Positions 7,366 through 15,645 are shown, numbered from the stretch's first letter. The stretch is DNA of 22,864 bases from an uncultured Bacilli bacterium (GCA_947626425.1 CANQRX010000009.1:1-22864); one strand, 5' to 3'. Program-made: numbers and translations. Notes: a model not told the origin generated them from the letters alone.

Positions 7366-7399
7366 CGTAAAAACAAGACAGTTTTTACGTTCTTTTTTT
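7366..7399 (+). terminator. Leader terminator/attenuator upstream of the MATE-kinase gene
   Basis: CGTAAAAAC (7366-7374) and GTTTTTACG (7381-7389) form a perfect 9-bp stem with a 6-base loop, followed by TTCTTTTTTT. It sits in the predicted leader, about 20 bases after the start site and before the coding region, so transcription of the gene must pass it. A terminator here suggests attenuation. No ATG occurs in the leader before it, so a leader peptide is unlikely. Confidence 0.72.
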
Positions 7400-7449
7400 G
7401 CTTAAAAAGGATTAGAATGATTTACCATGAGGAAAAGGAGGAAGAGAAA

Positions 7450-9432
7450 ATGGAAAATCAAGAAAATAATAAGTATTTAGGCGAAGAGAATATTTCGAAA
7501 TTGTTATTTAAGTTTTCAGTGCCTTGTATTTTGTCTTTATTGATTAGCTCTTTATATAATATAGTTGATCAAATTTTTATTGGTAATAGTTCTTTGGGAT
7601 ATTTAGGAAATGCAGCCACAACAGTTGTTTTTCCGATTACGATTGTTGCTACGGCATTCGCTTGGTGTTTTGGTGATGGGGCAGCTGCTTATTTATCCTT
7701 AAGTCAAGGACGTGGGGATACCCAAAACGTGGGAAAAGCGATTGGTAACAGTATATTTTTAACTTTTATAATTAGTATTATCTTTTTAATTTTTGGGTTT
7801 GCTTTTAAAGATCAAATGTTGTTTTTGTTTGGGGCTAGTGAAGCATCAATTAATTTAGCCAGAGATTATTTTGTTATAATCCTTAGTGCTTTCCCAGTGT
7901 TTATGTTAGCAAATAATGTAAATGGGGTAATAAGAGCTGATGGTTCCCCAAAATTTTCAATGCTAGCTACCGTTTTAGGGGCGGTTATTAATATTATCTT
8001 AGACCCTGTTTTCATTTTTGGCTTTAATATGGGAATAAAAGGAGCAGCTTATGCGACTATCATTGGCCAAATTGCTACTTTCTTAGTATCATTTTTCTAT
8101 TTTACAAGATCAAAAACTTTTAAATTAACTTTAAACAGTTTTAAACTTGATTGGTCATTATTTAAAAATGTTGTTAAGTTGGGAATTTCAACTTTTATAA
8201 CGCAGATGAGTATTGTAATTATTTCGTTAGTTTGCAACATTATGTTAGCTAAATATGGAAGCTTAAGTAAATATGGAGCTGATATTCCGATTGCCGTGAT
8301 TGGAATTGCAATGAAAGTATTTTCCATTGTTATTAATATTATCATTGGCATAATCTTAGGGGCTCAACCAATCTTGGGTTACAATTATGGAGCCAAAAAA
8401 ATTCAAAGAGTAAAAGAAACATTTAAAAAAGTTTTATTAATTTCGGTAATTATTGGAGTTATTTCGACGGCTATTTTTGAATTATACCCTGAGTTAATAA
8501 TTAGAATTTTTGGAACTTCGGATGATTTATATATGGAGTTTGCAGTTTTAACATTTAGATTATTTTTAATGTTAATTACGTTTACTTGTATTATAAAACT
8601 TAGTTCAATATTTTTCCAAGCTGTTGGTGAACCAGTCAAAGCAACGATTGTTTCTTTAGTAAGAGATTTAGTTTGTTTTGTTCCATTAGTTATTATTTTA
8701 CCAAAGTTTTATCAAATTAAAGGTGTGTTAATTGCAGCACCTATTGCCGATGTTTTAGGAATAATAGTGACTATTGTTTTAATGACTCAGTTTTTCAAAA
8801 ATTTAGATAAGGAAAAAGTTGAAAAAGCTAAAACGTTAGAATTAGAAAATTCAAGTGAAGGTGTAATTATTACCATTTCCAGAAGTCATGGAAGTCAAGG
8901 TAAGGAAATTGGCCGATTAGTTGCTAAGAAATTAGGAATACCATACTATTACAAAGAAATGATTTCGGTTGCCGCGCAAGAAAGTGGTTTAGATAAAGAA
9001 TTTATTTCGAATATTAACAACAGTAAAGATGTTTTACATGATTTATTTTTAACAACTTCCCCTGTTAAATATGCCATTGAAGCCCAAGAAAAAGCTATCA
9101 AAATGATTAGTGAGAAAGGTTCTTGTGTTTTGGTGGGAAGATGTGCGGATTATGTTTTAAGAAATAATCCTAATGTTTTAAAAATCTTTATAACTGCTCC
9201 TATGGATTATCGAATTAAAAAAATTATGGAAATGTATGAAGATAAGAAGGAAGATGCCACCAAAAATGTTATTAAATCTGATAAAAATCGGGCAAGTTAT
9301 TATAAATTAATTTCGGGTCAAAATTGGGGTGATGCTTCTAATTATGATTTATGCCTTAATAGCGAGATTGGAAAAGAAAAAACTGCTGAAATTATTTGTG
9401 AATATGTAAAACAACTAAAAAAGACGAAGTGA
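7450..9432 (+). CDS. MATE-family efflux transporter fused to a cytidylate-kinase-like domain
   Basis: A 660-aa protein. I chose ATG 7450 (MENQENNKYLG) because AGGAGG ends 8 bases upstream; an upstream in-frame ATG at 7417 has no such site. Residues 1 to about 455 form a MATE (multidrug and toxin extrusion) transporter: about 12 hydrophobic segments in two similar halves, with family hallmarks such as FSVPCILSLLISSLYNIVDQIFIG near the N-terminus, a second-half start at VKLGISTFITQM, and ILGYNYGAKK. Residues from about 470 form a soluble cytidylate-kinase-like domain: IITISRSHGSQGKEIG with a P-loop-like GSQGK at 481-485, KLGIPYYYKEMI, and CVLVGRCADYVL. Both parts are in one uninterrupted frame. 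MATE pumps export cationic drugs using Na+ or H+ gradients. The kinase-like part would face the cytoplasm; its substrate is unknown. Confidence 0.9.
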   Translation: MENQENNKYLGEENISKLLFKFSVPCILSLLISSLYNIVDQIFIGNSSLGYLGNAATTVVFPITIVATAFAWCFGDGAAAYLSLSQGRGDTQNVGKAIGNSIFLTFIISIIFLIFGFAFKDQMLFLFGASEASINLARDYFVIILSAFPVFMLANNVNGVIRADGSPKFSMLATVLGAVINIILDPVFIFGFNMGIKGAAYATIIGQIATFLVSFFYFTRSKTFKLTLNSFKLDWSLFKNVVKLGISTFITQMSIVIISLVCNIMLAKYGSLSKYGADIPIAVIGIAMKVFSIVINIIIGIILGAQPILGYNYGAKKIQRVKETFKKVLLISVIIGVISTAIFELYPELIIRIFGTSDDLYMEFAVLTFRLFLMLITFTCIIKLSSIFFQAVGEPVKATIVSLVRDLVCFVPLVIILPKFYQIKGVLIAAPIADVLGIIVTIVLMTQFFKNLDKEKVEKAKTLELENSSEGVIITISRSHGSQGKEIGRLVAKKLGIPYYYKEMISVAAQESGLDKEFISNINNSKDVLHDLFLTTSPVKYAIEAQEKAIKMISEKGSCVLVGRCADYVLRNNPNVLKIFITAPMDYRIKKIMEMYEDKKEDATKNVIKSDKNRASYYKLISGQNWGDASNYDLCLNSEIGKEKTAEIICEYVKQLKKTK

Positions 9433-9451
9433 TTATGTCATTTCGTTTTTT
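9424..9451 (+). terminator. Intrinsic terminator of the MATE-kinase gene
   Basis: ACGAAGTGA (9424-9432) pairs with TCATTTCGT (9438-9446) across a TTATG loop (one G-T pair), followed by T6. It overlaps the TGA stop codon. Confidence 0.82.
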
Positions 9452-9461
9452 CGAATATTTA

Positions 9462-9490
9462 GTGACAACTTGTAATTAATTTGGTAAAAT
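9462..9490 (+). promoter_or_regulatory. Predicted sigma-A promoter of the cas operon
   Basis: GTGACA (9462-9467), 17-base spacer, TAAAAT (9485-9490). It is the best plus-strand promoter between the upstream terminator and cas9. A transcript from here (start near 9497) would run through the region antisense to tracrRNA before reaching cas9. Confidence 0.6.
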
Positions 9491-9508
9491 TTGGTAAGAG
9501 AGAGACAT

Positions 9509-9594
9509 AAAAAAACGACTGCTAAACAGTCTTAGGTGTTTAAGTATAAAACTTTATTTTAACACTTCTACGTCATCTTAAATGGTATTAAGAC
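9509..9594 (-). ncRNA. tracrRNA
   Basis: On the minus strand an antirepeat (9594 down to 9566) matches the complement of the CRISPR repeat at 27 of 29 positions. One difference gives a G-U wobble in the RNA duplex and the other an A-C mismatch. It is followed by GTGTTAAAATAAAG, closely resembling the AAGTTAAAATAAGG stretch of the Streptococcus pyogenes tracrRNA. Next come a small AAGT/ACTT nexus-like hairpin, then GACTG-TTTAG-CAGTC and T7 as terminator (9531 down to 9509). The predicted length is about 86 nt from the promoter described next. Its role, by analogy with type II-A systems, is to pair with each repeat for RNase III processing and to scaffold Cas9. The location, upstream of and divergent from cas9, is common for type II-A. 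Confidence 0.93.
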
Positions 9595-9600
9595 AACTAA

Positions 9601-9629
9601 ATAATACCAAAAATTAGGAGGTAAGTCAA
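9601..9629 (-). promoter_or_regulatory. tracrRNA promoter overlapping the cas9 ribosome binding site
   Basis: On the minus strand TTGACT (9629-9624), 17-base spacer, TATTAT (9606-9601), placing the start near 9594, exactly where the antirepeat begins. On the plus strand the same bases contain the cas9 ribosome binding site AGGAGG (9616-9621), and the -35 box ends directly against the cas9 start codon at 9630. Confidence 0.85.
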
Positions 9630-12600
9630 ATGAATTATAACATCGGTCTAGACATTGGAACAAACTCAGTTGGATGGGCAGTTGTCGAAGCTGAAACTGG
9701 AAAGATAATTAAAAAAAATAAAAGTGTAGTAACTAAAACTTTTAAAGATGGAAAATGGGAAAATCTTAGTAATACAACCGAAAGAGTTTCCATGTGGGGA
9801 GTTCGTTTATTTGAAGAGGCCCAAACAGCAAAAGAGCGAAGAGGTTTTCGGAGTATGCGGCGGCGTTTAAATCGAAGAAGACAAAGAATAAAATTATTAC
9901 AAGAAGAATTTAAACCAGAAATTGATAAAGTTGATCCAAACTTTTTCTTAAAACTAGCTGAATTTAAATACATAAGCCAAACAGATTTAAAAAATAAATA
10001 TCAGAATATTCTTAATGAAAAACAATTAAACAATGTCAAAACTAAAGGGATAGATTTAACGAAAGAAGATAAAGAAATATTTAATCAAAAATATAAAACA
10101 ATCTATCATTTACGAAAAGAATTGATGGAAAGTAAAGAACAAGTAGATATTCGTTATGTTTATTTAGCCATTCATCATCTTATTAAATACCGAGGAAATT
10201 TTAATTACAATCAATCGGTATCAAACTTTGATATTGCAAAGATAGGTATTAAAGATAAATTAAAAGAAATATTTGAACAAATAAATGCTAATTATTTTGA
10301 AATGCCTGATTATGAATCTTATTTGACCGAAATAGAAAATATTATTTTGAACGATTCAAAGAATGATATTAAAGTTAAATTAAAAAAATATTTTAAAGAA
10401 AACAACAAAGATTTTGGAAGTGAATTTGGCAAACTTTTATTAGGAAATGAATTTAATGTTTATAAACTATTAAATATTGAATGTGATGGGGAAGATGCTA
10501 AAAACGGAAAAATTAAATTTGCCGATGAAGAATATGAAACTAAATTAAGTAATTTTGGAGAAGAAGTAGAGTTAATTGAAAACTTTAAACAATTATATGA
10601 CACTTTATTGTTAAAAACGATATTTAAAAACAGTAATTGTAGTACAATTTCCGAATTAATGGTCGAAAGATATGAACAACATGGAAAAAATTTACAAAAA
10701 CTAAAAAGTATTTTAAGAGATTTAGTTAATGCTACAGATTATAAAGCTATTTTTAGGTATGTTGTAAAAGATAAAGCTGAAAAAGATCCTTGTTTATATG
10801 AAAAGTACATGAGTAATGAATTAACTTATGAAGAATTTAAAAAAGGAGTTACAAAAATTTTAGAAAAATATGATGGTGAGCAAAAAGATAAAATAACGGA
10901 ATTATTAAATGATGAAAATTTATTACCAAAAATAAATGATATAACAAATGGAGTTTTTCCATATCAATTAAATGTTATTGAACTTAAAAAAATAATTGAA
11001 AATCAAAAACCTTATTATCCTTTTTTAGATAAAAAAGTTGGTGATGAATATAGATTAGTTAAACTTTTAACATTTAAAATTCCTTATTATGTTGGACCAT
11101 TAGTTACAAGTGATGTAAGCACTTGGGCTTGGTTAGAAAGAAAAAGTAATATTAAGATTACACCATATAATTTTGATGAAGTAGTAGATAAAACTAAAAC
11201 AGCTCAGAAATTTATTGATAATATGCGTTCACATTGTACCTATTTATTAGATGAATATGCTTTACCAAACAATTCTTTATTGTATTGTGAATACAAAGTA
11301 ATGAATGAATTAAAACAAATAAAAGTTAATGATCGAAAATTATCATTGGAATTACAATTTGCTATAAAGGAAGGACTTTTTAAAAGGACAAGTGGAACAA
11401 TTACCGAAGCAAAATTTAAAAAATATTTGCAAAACTTTCCTGATTTTAATGATGAAGTAAAAATAACAGGATATTCGGCTGATAAAAAATTTGCAAATAA
11501 TATGCAAAGTTATGTAGATTTCTTTGGAGAAAATGGAATTTTTACAGATACTGCTTATGATAAAGATGATGCAGAAAAAATTATTGAATGGATTACCATT
11601 TTTAAAGATAAAGAAATTTTGAAATTAAAATTAAAAGAAGAATATCCTTTACTTTCTGAGGAAAAAGTAATAAAAATTTTAAATAAAAATTACTCAGGAT
11701 GGGGCAATTTATCTAAAGCTTTGTTAACGGATATTTGTTATAAAGATCCTAAAAGTAATGTTAGTAAATCAATTATTGATTTAATGGATGAAACAAAAGA
11801 AAATTTTATGCAGATTATTAATAATGATGAATATGGATTTCAAAGAAAGATAAAACAACGAAATGGACAAAGTAATAAGTATGAAAAAGTAAATTATGAG
11901 TTAGTTGAAGATTTACCAACTTCACCTGCTAATAAAAGAGGAATTTACCAATCTTTAAAAATTGTTCAAGAAATTATTGATATTATGGGAACTAAACCTC
12001 AAAATATAATGATTGAGATGGCCCGTAGTAAAGAAGCTTCTAAACGAAAAGAAGATCGAAAAAAATATTTGGAAAATTTATACAATCAAATAGATGATGA
12101 ATTAAGTGAAAAATTAAAATTAAATGTTCATAAAAAAGATTTACAATCTTATGAAAAACTTGATAAAGACAATTTATATTTATATTTTTTACAATGTGGA
12201 AAATGTATGTATTGTGGTCAAAAAATAGAACTTGATGAGTTAAATAAATGTGAAATTGATCATATTATTCCGCGATGTATTAATCAAGATGATTCATTAA
12301 ATAATCGAGTTTTAGTTCATCAAGAATGTAATCAGAAAAAACGGGCAAGCTTAGTTGTACCGAGTGAGTTTAGAATTAAAAGTAAAGATTATTGGCAAGT
12401 TTTAAAAAATGCTAATTTAATTACTACAAAAAAATACGAAAGATTAATTAGAAAAGAATATAAAGCAGAAGAAATCCAAGGCTTTATAAATCGCCAATTA
12501 GTTGAAACAAGACAAATTACTAAGCATGTTGCCAATATTTTAGAAAATTTATTTAAAATAAAAGTTATTTACTTAAAATCAAGGATATCATCAAATTATC

Positions 12601-13736
12601 GAAAATGTTATGAGTTATTCAAATTTAGAGATTTAAACGATTTCCATCATGCCCATGATGCCTATCTTGCTGTAATGTTAGGAGAATTTATGGACAAATA
12701 TTTGCCAGAATATGCTCCTAAAGAATTTTATGAAAAATTAGAAAATGAATTAGAAGTTTTAGATAAAGAAACAAAAGAACAATTAAAATATGATTTTGTT
12801 GTTAATAGCACGAATGAAAAGATGTATAATATGGTTATAAAACTTGCGAATGATTGTGGTTTAAAAACTAAAAAAAGTAATTTTGATTTAAAAAAATTTA
12901 ATGAAACAGTGCAACAAGCATTATCTAGAAATGATATTTTAGTTAGTAATAGAGTTAACATAGATGATGGCCAATTTTATAATCAAACAATTTATAAACG
13001 AAACAAAGGAAATATTTCATTAAAAAAGGATATGCCGGTTGAAATTTATGGAGGCTATAGCAGTGTCAATACTTCTTATATGGCATTGGTAAACTATGAT
13101 AAGGAAAATTTAATTGTGGGGATTCCTGTTGAACTGGCTTCTAAAAATAAAAAAGAGGAAATTATTGATTATTTAAAATCACAATTAAAAATTAAAGATG
13201 AGCAATCCTTTAAAATAATAAAAGATCGAATTCCTTTTAATACATTGGTATATTTTAATAATCAATATGTTTATTTAAAAAGTTACTCCGAAGTTTGTAA
13301 TGCTTGGGAATTAAAAATGAATAAACAACAATTACAAGAATGGAAATACTTGTTAAATAAAATATTAAATAAAGTTAAAATTAGCGATGATTTAGAAAAT
13401 TATAATGAAAAATTACTAGATATAATAAATTATTTGTTAAGTTTGGATAATTACCCATTATTTAAAAATCATGTACAAAAATTAAAAAATCAAAATTTAG
13501 CAATTATTTCTCTTGAAGATAAAGAAGAATTAATTAAGCAATTATTAATTTTATATAATTGTAAAAATTCATTTGCCAATTTGGAATTTTTAAATAAGTA
13601 TTTTTCTAATTCGGATTCTAATACTAAGGTTAAATTTGTCAAAAATACAGGACGATTAAACGGTAGAACAATAAATCATGGTAAGTTAATTTTTAAATCC
13701 ACGACAGGTTTAAGGGAAAAAATTTATGAGTTTTAG
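9630..13736 (+). CDS. cas9: Cas9, type II-A CRISPR RNA-guided endonuclease
   Basis: A 1368-aa crRNA/tracrRNA-guided double-strand DNA nuclease. Start ATG 9630 follows AGGAGG by 8 bases. RuvC-I is YNIGLDIGTNSVGWAVV with D8. The Arg-rich bridge helix spans about 69-90. RuvC-II is MIEMARSKEASKRKEDR with E796. The HNH domain has EIDHIIPR with D877/H878, then N892 and N901. RuvC-III is FHHAHDAYLAV with H1007 and D1010. The C-terminal PAM-interacting region ends with TTGLREKIYEF, like the ITGLYETRI end of streptococcal enzymes. All nuclease residues are present, so it should cut both strands. The HNH region also has CMYC (C859, C862) and HQEC (H897, C900), a zinc-ribbon-like pair that SpCas9 lacks. 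It overlaps cas1 by 11 bases. The PAM cannot be read from the protein by eye. Confidence 0.99.
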   Translation: MNYNIGLDIGTNSVGWAVVEAETGKIIKKNKSVVTKTFKDGKWENLSNTTERVSMWGVRLFEEAQTAKERRGFRSMRRRLNRRRQRIKLLQEEFKPEIDKVDPNFFLKLAEFKYISQTDLKNKYQNILNEKQLNNVKTKGIDLTKEDKEIFNQKYKTIYHLRKELMESKEQVDIRYVYLAIHHLIKYRGNFNYNQSVSNFDIAKIGIKDKLKEIFEQINANYFEMPDYESYLTEIENIILNDSKNDIKVKLKKYFKENNKDFGSEFGKLLLGNEFNVYKLLNIECDGEDAKNGKIKFADEEYETKLSNFGEEVELIENFKQLYDTLLLKTIFKNSNCSTISELMVERYEQHGKNLQKLKSILRDLVNATDYKAIFRYVVKDKAEKDPCLYEKYMSNELTYEEFKKGVTKILEKYDGEQKDKITELLNDENLLPKINDITNGVFPYQLNVIELKKIIENQKPYYPFLDKKVGDEYRLVKLLTFKIPYYVGPLVTSDVSTWAWLERKSNIKITPYNFDEVVDKTKTAQKFIDNMRSHCTYLLDEYALPNNSLLYCEYKVMNELKQIKVNDRKLSLELQFAIKEGLFKRTSGTITEAKFKKYLQNFPDFNDEVKITGYSADKKFANNMQSYVDFFGENGIFTDTAYDKDDAEKIIEWITIFKDKEILKLKLKEEYPLLSEEKVIKILNKNYSGWGNLSKALLTDICYKDPKSNVSKSIIDLMDETKENFMQIINNDEYGFQRKIKQRNGQSNKYEKVNYELVEDLPTSPANKRGIYQSLKIVQEIIDIMGTKPQNIMIEMARSKEASKRKEDRKKYLENLYNQIDDELSEKLKLNVHKKDLQSYEKLDKDNLYLYFLQCGKCMYCGQKIELDELNKCEIDHIIPRCINQDDSLNNRVLVHQECNQKKRASLVVPSEFRIKSKDYWQVLKNANLITTKKYERLIRKEYKAEEIQGFINRQLVETRQITKHVANILENLFKIKVIYLKSRISSNYRKCYELFKFRDLNDFHHAHDAYLAVMLGEFMDKYLPEYAPKEFYEKLENELEVLDKETKEQLKYDFVVNSTNEKMYNMVIKLANDCGLKTKKSNFDLKKFNETVQQALSRNDILVSNRVNIDDGQFYNQTIYKRNKGNISLKKDMPVEIYGGYSSVNTSYMALVNYDKENLIVGIPVELASKNKKEEIIDYLKSQLKIKDEQSFKIIKDRIPFNTLVYFNNQYVYLKSYSEVCNAWELKMNKQQLQEWKYLLNKILNKVKISDDLENYNEKLLDIINYLLSLDNYPLFKNHVQKLKNQNLAIISLEDKEELIKQLLILYNCKNSFANLEFLNKYFSNSDSNTKVKFVKNTGRLNGRTINHGKLIFKSTTGLREKIYEF

Positions 13737-14598
13737 AACTGTTGTTATTACCAGACAATCGAAAATAAGTTATAAAAATAGATACTTGGTTGTAAAGAAA
13801 AACAATGAAGAAAAATATATTCATTTATCAGAAATAGATACCATTGTTGTAGCTTCAATTCAAGTATCTATTACAGCTTATTTATTAAAAGAACTAAGTG
13901 AAAATAAAATAAATATTATTTTTTGTGATGAAAAACATAATCCTTTTGGTGAATTAATTCCTTATTATTCCAGATATAATTCTAGTAAAAAAATTAAAGA
14001 ACAAATAGGTTGGCAAAGTAAAGATATGGATTTACTGTGGCAAAAAATTGTTAAAAATAAAATAACTAATCAAGCTTTAATGTTAAGAAAAATTAATTCC
14101 GAAAAATATGATTTAGTAACAAGTTATATTAATGAAGTAACAGTTGGTGATAAAACTAATCGCGAAGGACATTGTGCTAAAGTTTATTTTCGAGAATTAT
14201 TTGGCAAGGATTTTATAAGAGATCGAAGTGACAATATAAATAATGCTTTAAACTATGGTTACTCTGTTTTATTATCAACAATTAATAAAGAAGTAATTAC
14301 TAATGGTTATTTAACTCAATTAGGGATTCATCATAAAAGTGAATATAATGATTTTAATTTAAGTTGTGATTTAATGGAACCATTTCGAGTATTAGTTGAT
14401 AATTTTGTTTATTATAACTTGAAAAGAGAATTTAATATGGATTATAAATTAGATTTGATAAATTTATTTAATAATTATTTTAAGTTTGAAGGTCGAAAAT
14501 ATACTTTGAAAGATATTCTTACAATGTATGTAAAAAACACTTTAAATTCGTTAAATAATATAAATAAATATGAGGATTTTATTTTTTATGAGGGATAG
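13726..14598 (+). CDS. cas1: Cas1, CRISPR spacer integrase
   Basis: A 290-aa type II Cas1, the catalytic subunit of the Cas1-Cas2 integrase that inserts new spacers at the leader end of the array. The N-terminal beta domain begins MSFRTVVITRQSKISYKN. The metal-binding residues are E147 (NREGHCAKVYF), H203 (LGIHHKSEYNDFNLSCDL) and E218 (LMEPFR). Each is two positions before the catalytic triad E149/H205/E220 of the S. pyogenes enzyme. It starts inside the end of cas9 and runs to just before cas2, so translation is probably coupled. Length is normal for the family. Confidence 0.98.
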   Translation: MSFRTVVITRQSKISYKNRYLVVKKNNEEKYIHLSEIDTIVVASIQVSITAYLLKELSENKINIIFCDEKHNPFGELIPYYSRYNSSKKIKEQIGWQSKDMDLLWQKIVKNKITNQALMLRKINSEKYDLVTSYINEVTVGDKTNREGHCAKVYFRELFGKDFIRDRSDNINNALNYGYSVLLSTINKEVITNGYLTQLGIHHKSEYNDFNLSCDLMEPFRVLVDNFVYYNLKREFNMDYKLDLINLFNNYFKFEGRKYTLKDILTMYVKNTLNSLNNINKYEDFIFYEG

Positions 14599-14602
14599 AG
14601 TA

Positions 14603-14908
14603 ATGAGAGCAATTGTCTTTTTTGATTTACCGAATGTTTATTCAAAAGATAAAAGAAATTATTTATTATTTCGAAGATTTTTATTACAAGAAGGCTTTAT
14701 CATGCTTCAAGAATCGGTGTATTCCAAAATAATTTTAAATTCTCAGCAAGCAAAATTATTACAACAAAGAGTTAGAAAAGCTGCTCCTAAAAAAGGTTTA
14801 ATTCAACTTCTTATCATAACTGAAAGGCAGTATGCGAGTATAGAATACATTGTTGGCGAAAGTAACACCAAAATTATTGATAATGAAGATAGGTTGATTG
14901 TCTTATGA
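14603..14908 (+). CDS. cas2: Cas2, CRISPR adaptation protein
   Basis: A 101-aa protein, the structural partner of Cas1 in the spacer integration complex. I chose ATG 14603 (MRAIVFFDLPNV) because GAGGG lies 8 bases upstream and because type II-A Cas2 proteins typically begin MRxxVFFDLP. Longer in-frame starts at 14570 and 14588 would add residues unlike the family and overlap cas1. The ferredoxin-like fold starts with strand RAIVFFDLP including D8, followed by YLLFRRFLLQEGFIMLQESVYSKI, as in streptococcal homologues. The TGA stop overlaps the csn2 ATG as ATGA. Confidence 0.95.
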   Translation: MRAIVFFDLPNVYSKDKRNYLLFRRFLLQEGFIMLQESVYSKIILNSQQAKLLQQRVRKAAPKKGLIQLLIITERQYASIEYIVGESNTKIIDNEDRLIVL

Positions 14909-15570
14909 AATTAAAAGTTGATTATTTTGATAATTTATTATATTTGGATAATGAAAATATCCTAGTTATTGAAATAGAAAATAAAAGTTATTTTTATAAA
15001 TTTGTAAGTGATTTATTTTTAATAAGTAATGGGGGTATAAGTGATAATATCATTATTTTTAATAATCAAAATGAAGAAATAAGTTTAAAATTAAAAGTTA
15101 TAATAGACTATTTTAATTTTGATTTTAAAAAAAATAATACTGATTTAACAAAATATTTAAGTGAAAATATTAGTGTTGAAGATAAAACGACATTAATTAA
15201 TCTGTATAATAAATTAGTAAAAAATTATAATAAAATTTTAAATAAATTCGATATTCCTTTTGATATTATCAATGATTTTGATATATCTAATATAACTAAG
15301 GTTTTTAAAGTGAACATTAATCAAAAAAATGATTTACTTGATAATTTAATATTAATATTTGAAATTGAAAAAAATATTAAAAATACAAAAATATTAGTTT
15401 TAATCAATTTAAAGCAATATTTAACAAAAGAAGAATTATTAGAATTATATAAATATTCTTTATATATAGGTTTAATCATAATTTTAGTTGATTCTCAAAG
15501 TTATGGAGTGACTTTAAAATATGAAAAAAAGTTAATTGTTGATGAAAATTTAGATGAATTTATGATATAA
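14905..15570 (+). CDS. csn2: Csn2, type II-A adaptation accessory protein
   Basis: A 221-aa protein at the csn2 position, directly after cas2 with an ATGA overlap and directly before the array. Its presence defines subtype II-A. Csn2 forms a ring-shaped tetramer that binds double-stranded DNA ends and is required for spacer acquisition, without being a nuclease. The sequence fits the family in length and layout: an N-terminal strand-rich part (MKLKVDYFDNLLYL, LVIEIENKSYFYKFVSDL), a helical middle (about 70-130), then alternating hydrophobic strands such as LIIILVDSQSY near the C-terminus. It is even more AT-rich than the other cas genes. Its final codons ATG ATA TAA form part of the predicted array promoter. 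Confidence 0.92.
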   Translation: MKLKVDYFDNLLYLDNENILVIEIENKSYFYKFVSDLFLISNGGISDNIIIFNNQNEEISLKLKVIIDYFNFDFKKNNTDLTKYLSENISVEDKTTLINLYNKLVKNYNKILNKFDIPFDIINDFDISNITKVFKVNINQKNDLLDNLILIFEIEKNIKNTKILVLINLKQYLTKEELLELYKYSLYIGLIIILVDSQSYGVTLKYEKKLIVDENLDEFMI

Positions 15571-15571
15571 T
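15563..15571 (+). promoter_or_regulatory. Extended -10 promoter of the CRISPR array
   Basis: TGATATAAT (extended -10 TG-N-TATAAT) at the csn2 stop codon; no good -35 is present 17 bases upstream (TGAAAA). It is the strongest promoter-like element near the leader and would start the pre-crRNA near 15578, about 68 bases before repeat 1. Confidence 0.55.
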
Positions 15572-15645
15572 TCTTTAAAGATGACAAGCAATACCATTTA
15601 AAATTGTTTTCTATGGCAATAATTGATGAAGAATTAAAGCTTGAG
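15572..15645 (+). other. CRISPR leader
   Basis: This is the stretch between csn2 and the first repeat. It ends CTTGAG directly before repeat 1, resembling the leader-anchoring ATTTGAG found at the leader-repeat junction of streptococcal type II-A arrays, which guides new spacer insertion. The csn2-distal repeat is degenerate, which independently places the leader on this side. The leader also contains pieces related to the repeat: AAGATGACA (15578-15586), AATACCATTTAA (15590-15601), both complementary to it, and GTTTTCTATG (15606-15615), which is a repeat start lacking four bases. Confidence 0.8.

Larger units (their letters stand above)
7065..7449. other. Divergent intergenic region between the small RHH-like gene and the MATE gene
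   Basis: 385 bases without a gene. The left 200 bases are extremely AT-rich, with several TATAAT-like hexamers on both strands (for example the minus-strand one near 7136-7141) but no convincing -35 for the small gene. The right half contains the palindrome, promoter and leader terminator listed separately. No RNA gene or ORF of substance was seen. Confidence 0.6.

Noticed and set aside
7346..7380. Leader sequence TCCAGCT ... TAAAAACAAG faintly resembles a preQ1-I riboswitch
   Set aside because: The candidate P1 stem is only 4 bp with a wobble, the pseudoknot pairing is poor, and the downstream gene is a MATE-kinase rather than a queuosine gene.
7417..7449. Upstream in-frame start for the MATE gene
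   Set aside because: The segment contains the AGGAGG site serving ATG 7450, has no ribosome binding site of its own and adds non-family residues.
9516..9532. Plus-strand terminator before cas9 at the GACTG/CAGTC hairpin
   Set aside because: No T tract follows on the plus strand; the T run is on the minus strand, so it terminates tracrRNA.
9635..9973. Minus-strand open frame inside cas9, and similar antisense frames in htpG, the MATE gene, nfeD and the SPFH gene
   Set aside because: They are shadows of strongly supported genes, without ribosome binding sites or recognisable protein features.
6870..14908. Alternative genetic code with TGA as tryptophan (mollicute)
   Set aside because: Genes such as the RHH-like gene, the MATE gene and cas2 end at TGA at natural family ends, and conserved Trp positions use TGG.
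15578..15615. A second, functional tracrRNA in the CRISPR leader
   Set aside because: The antirepeat pieces are in swapped order and there is no tracrRNA-like tail or terminator; a complete tracrRNA already exists at 9509-9594.
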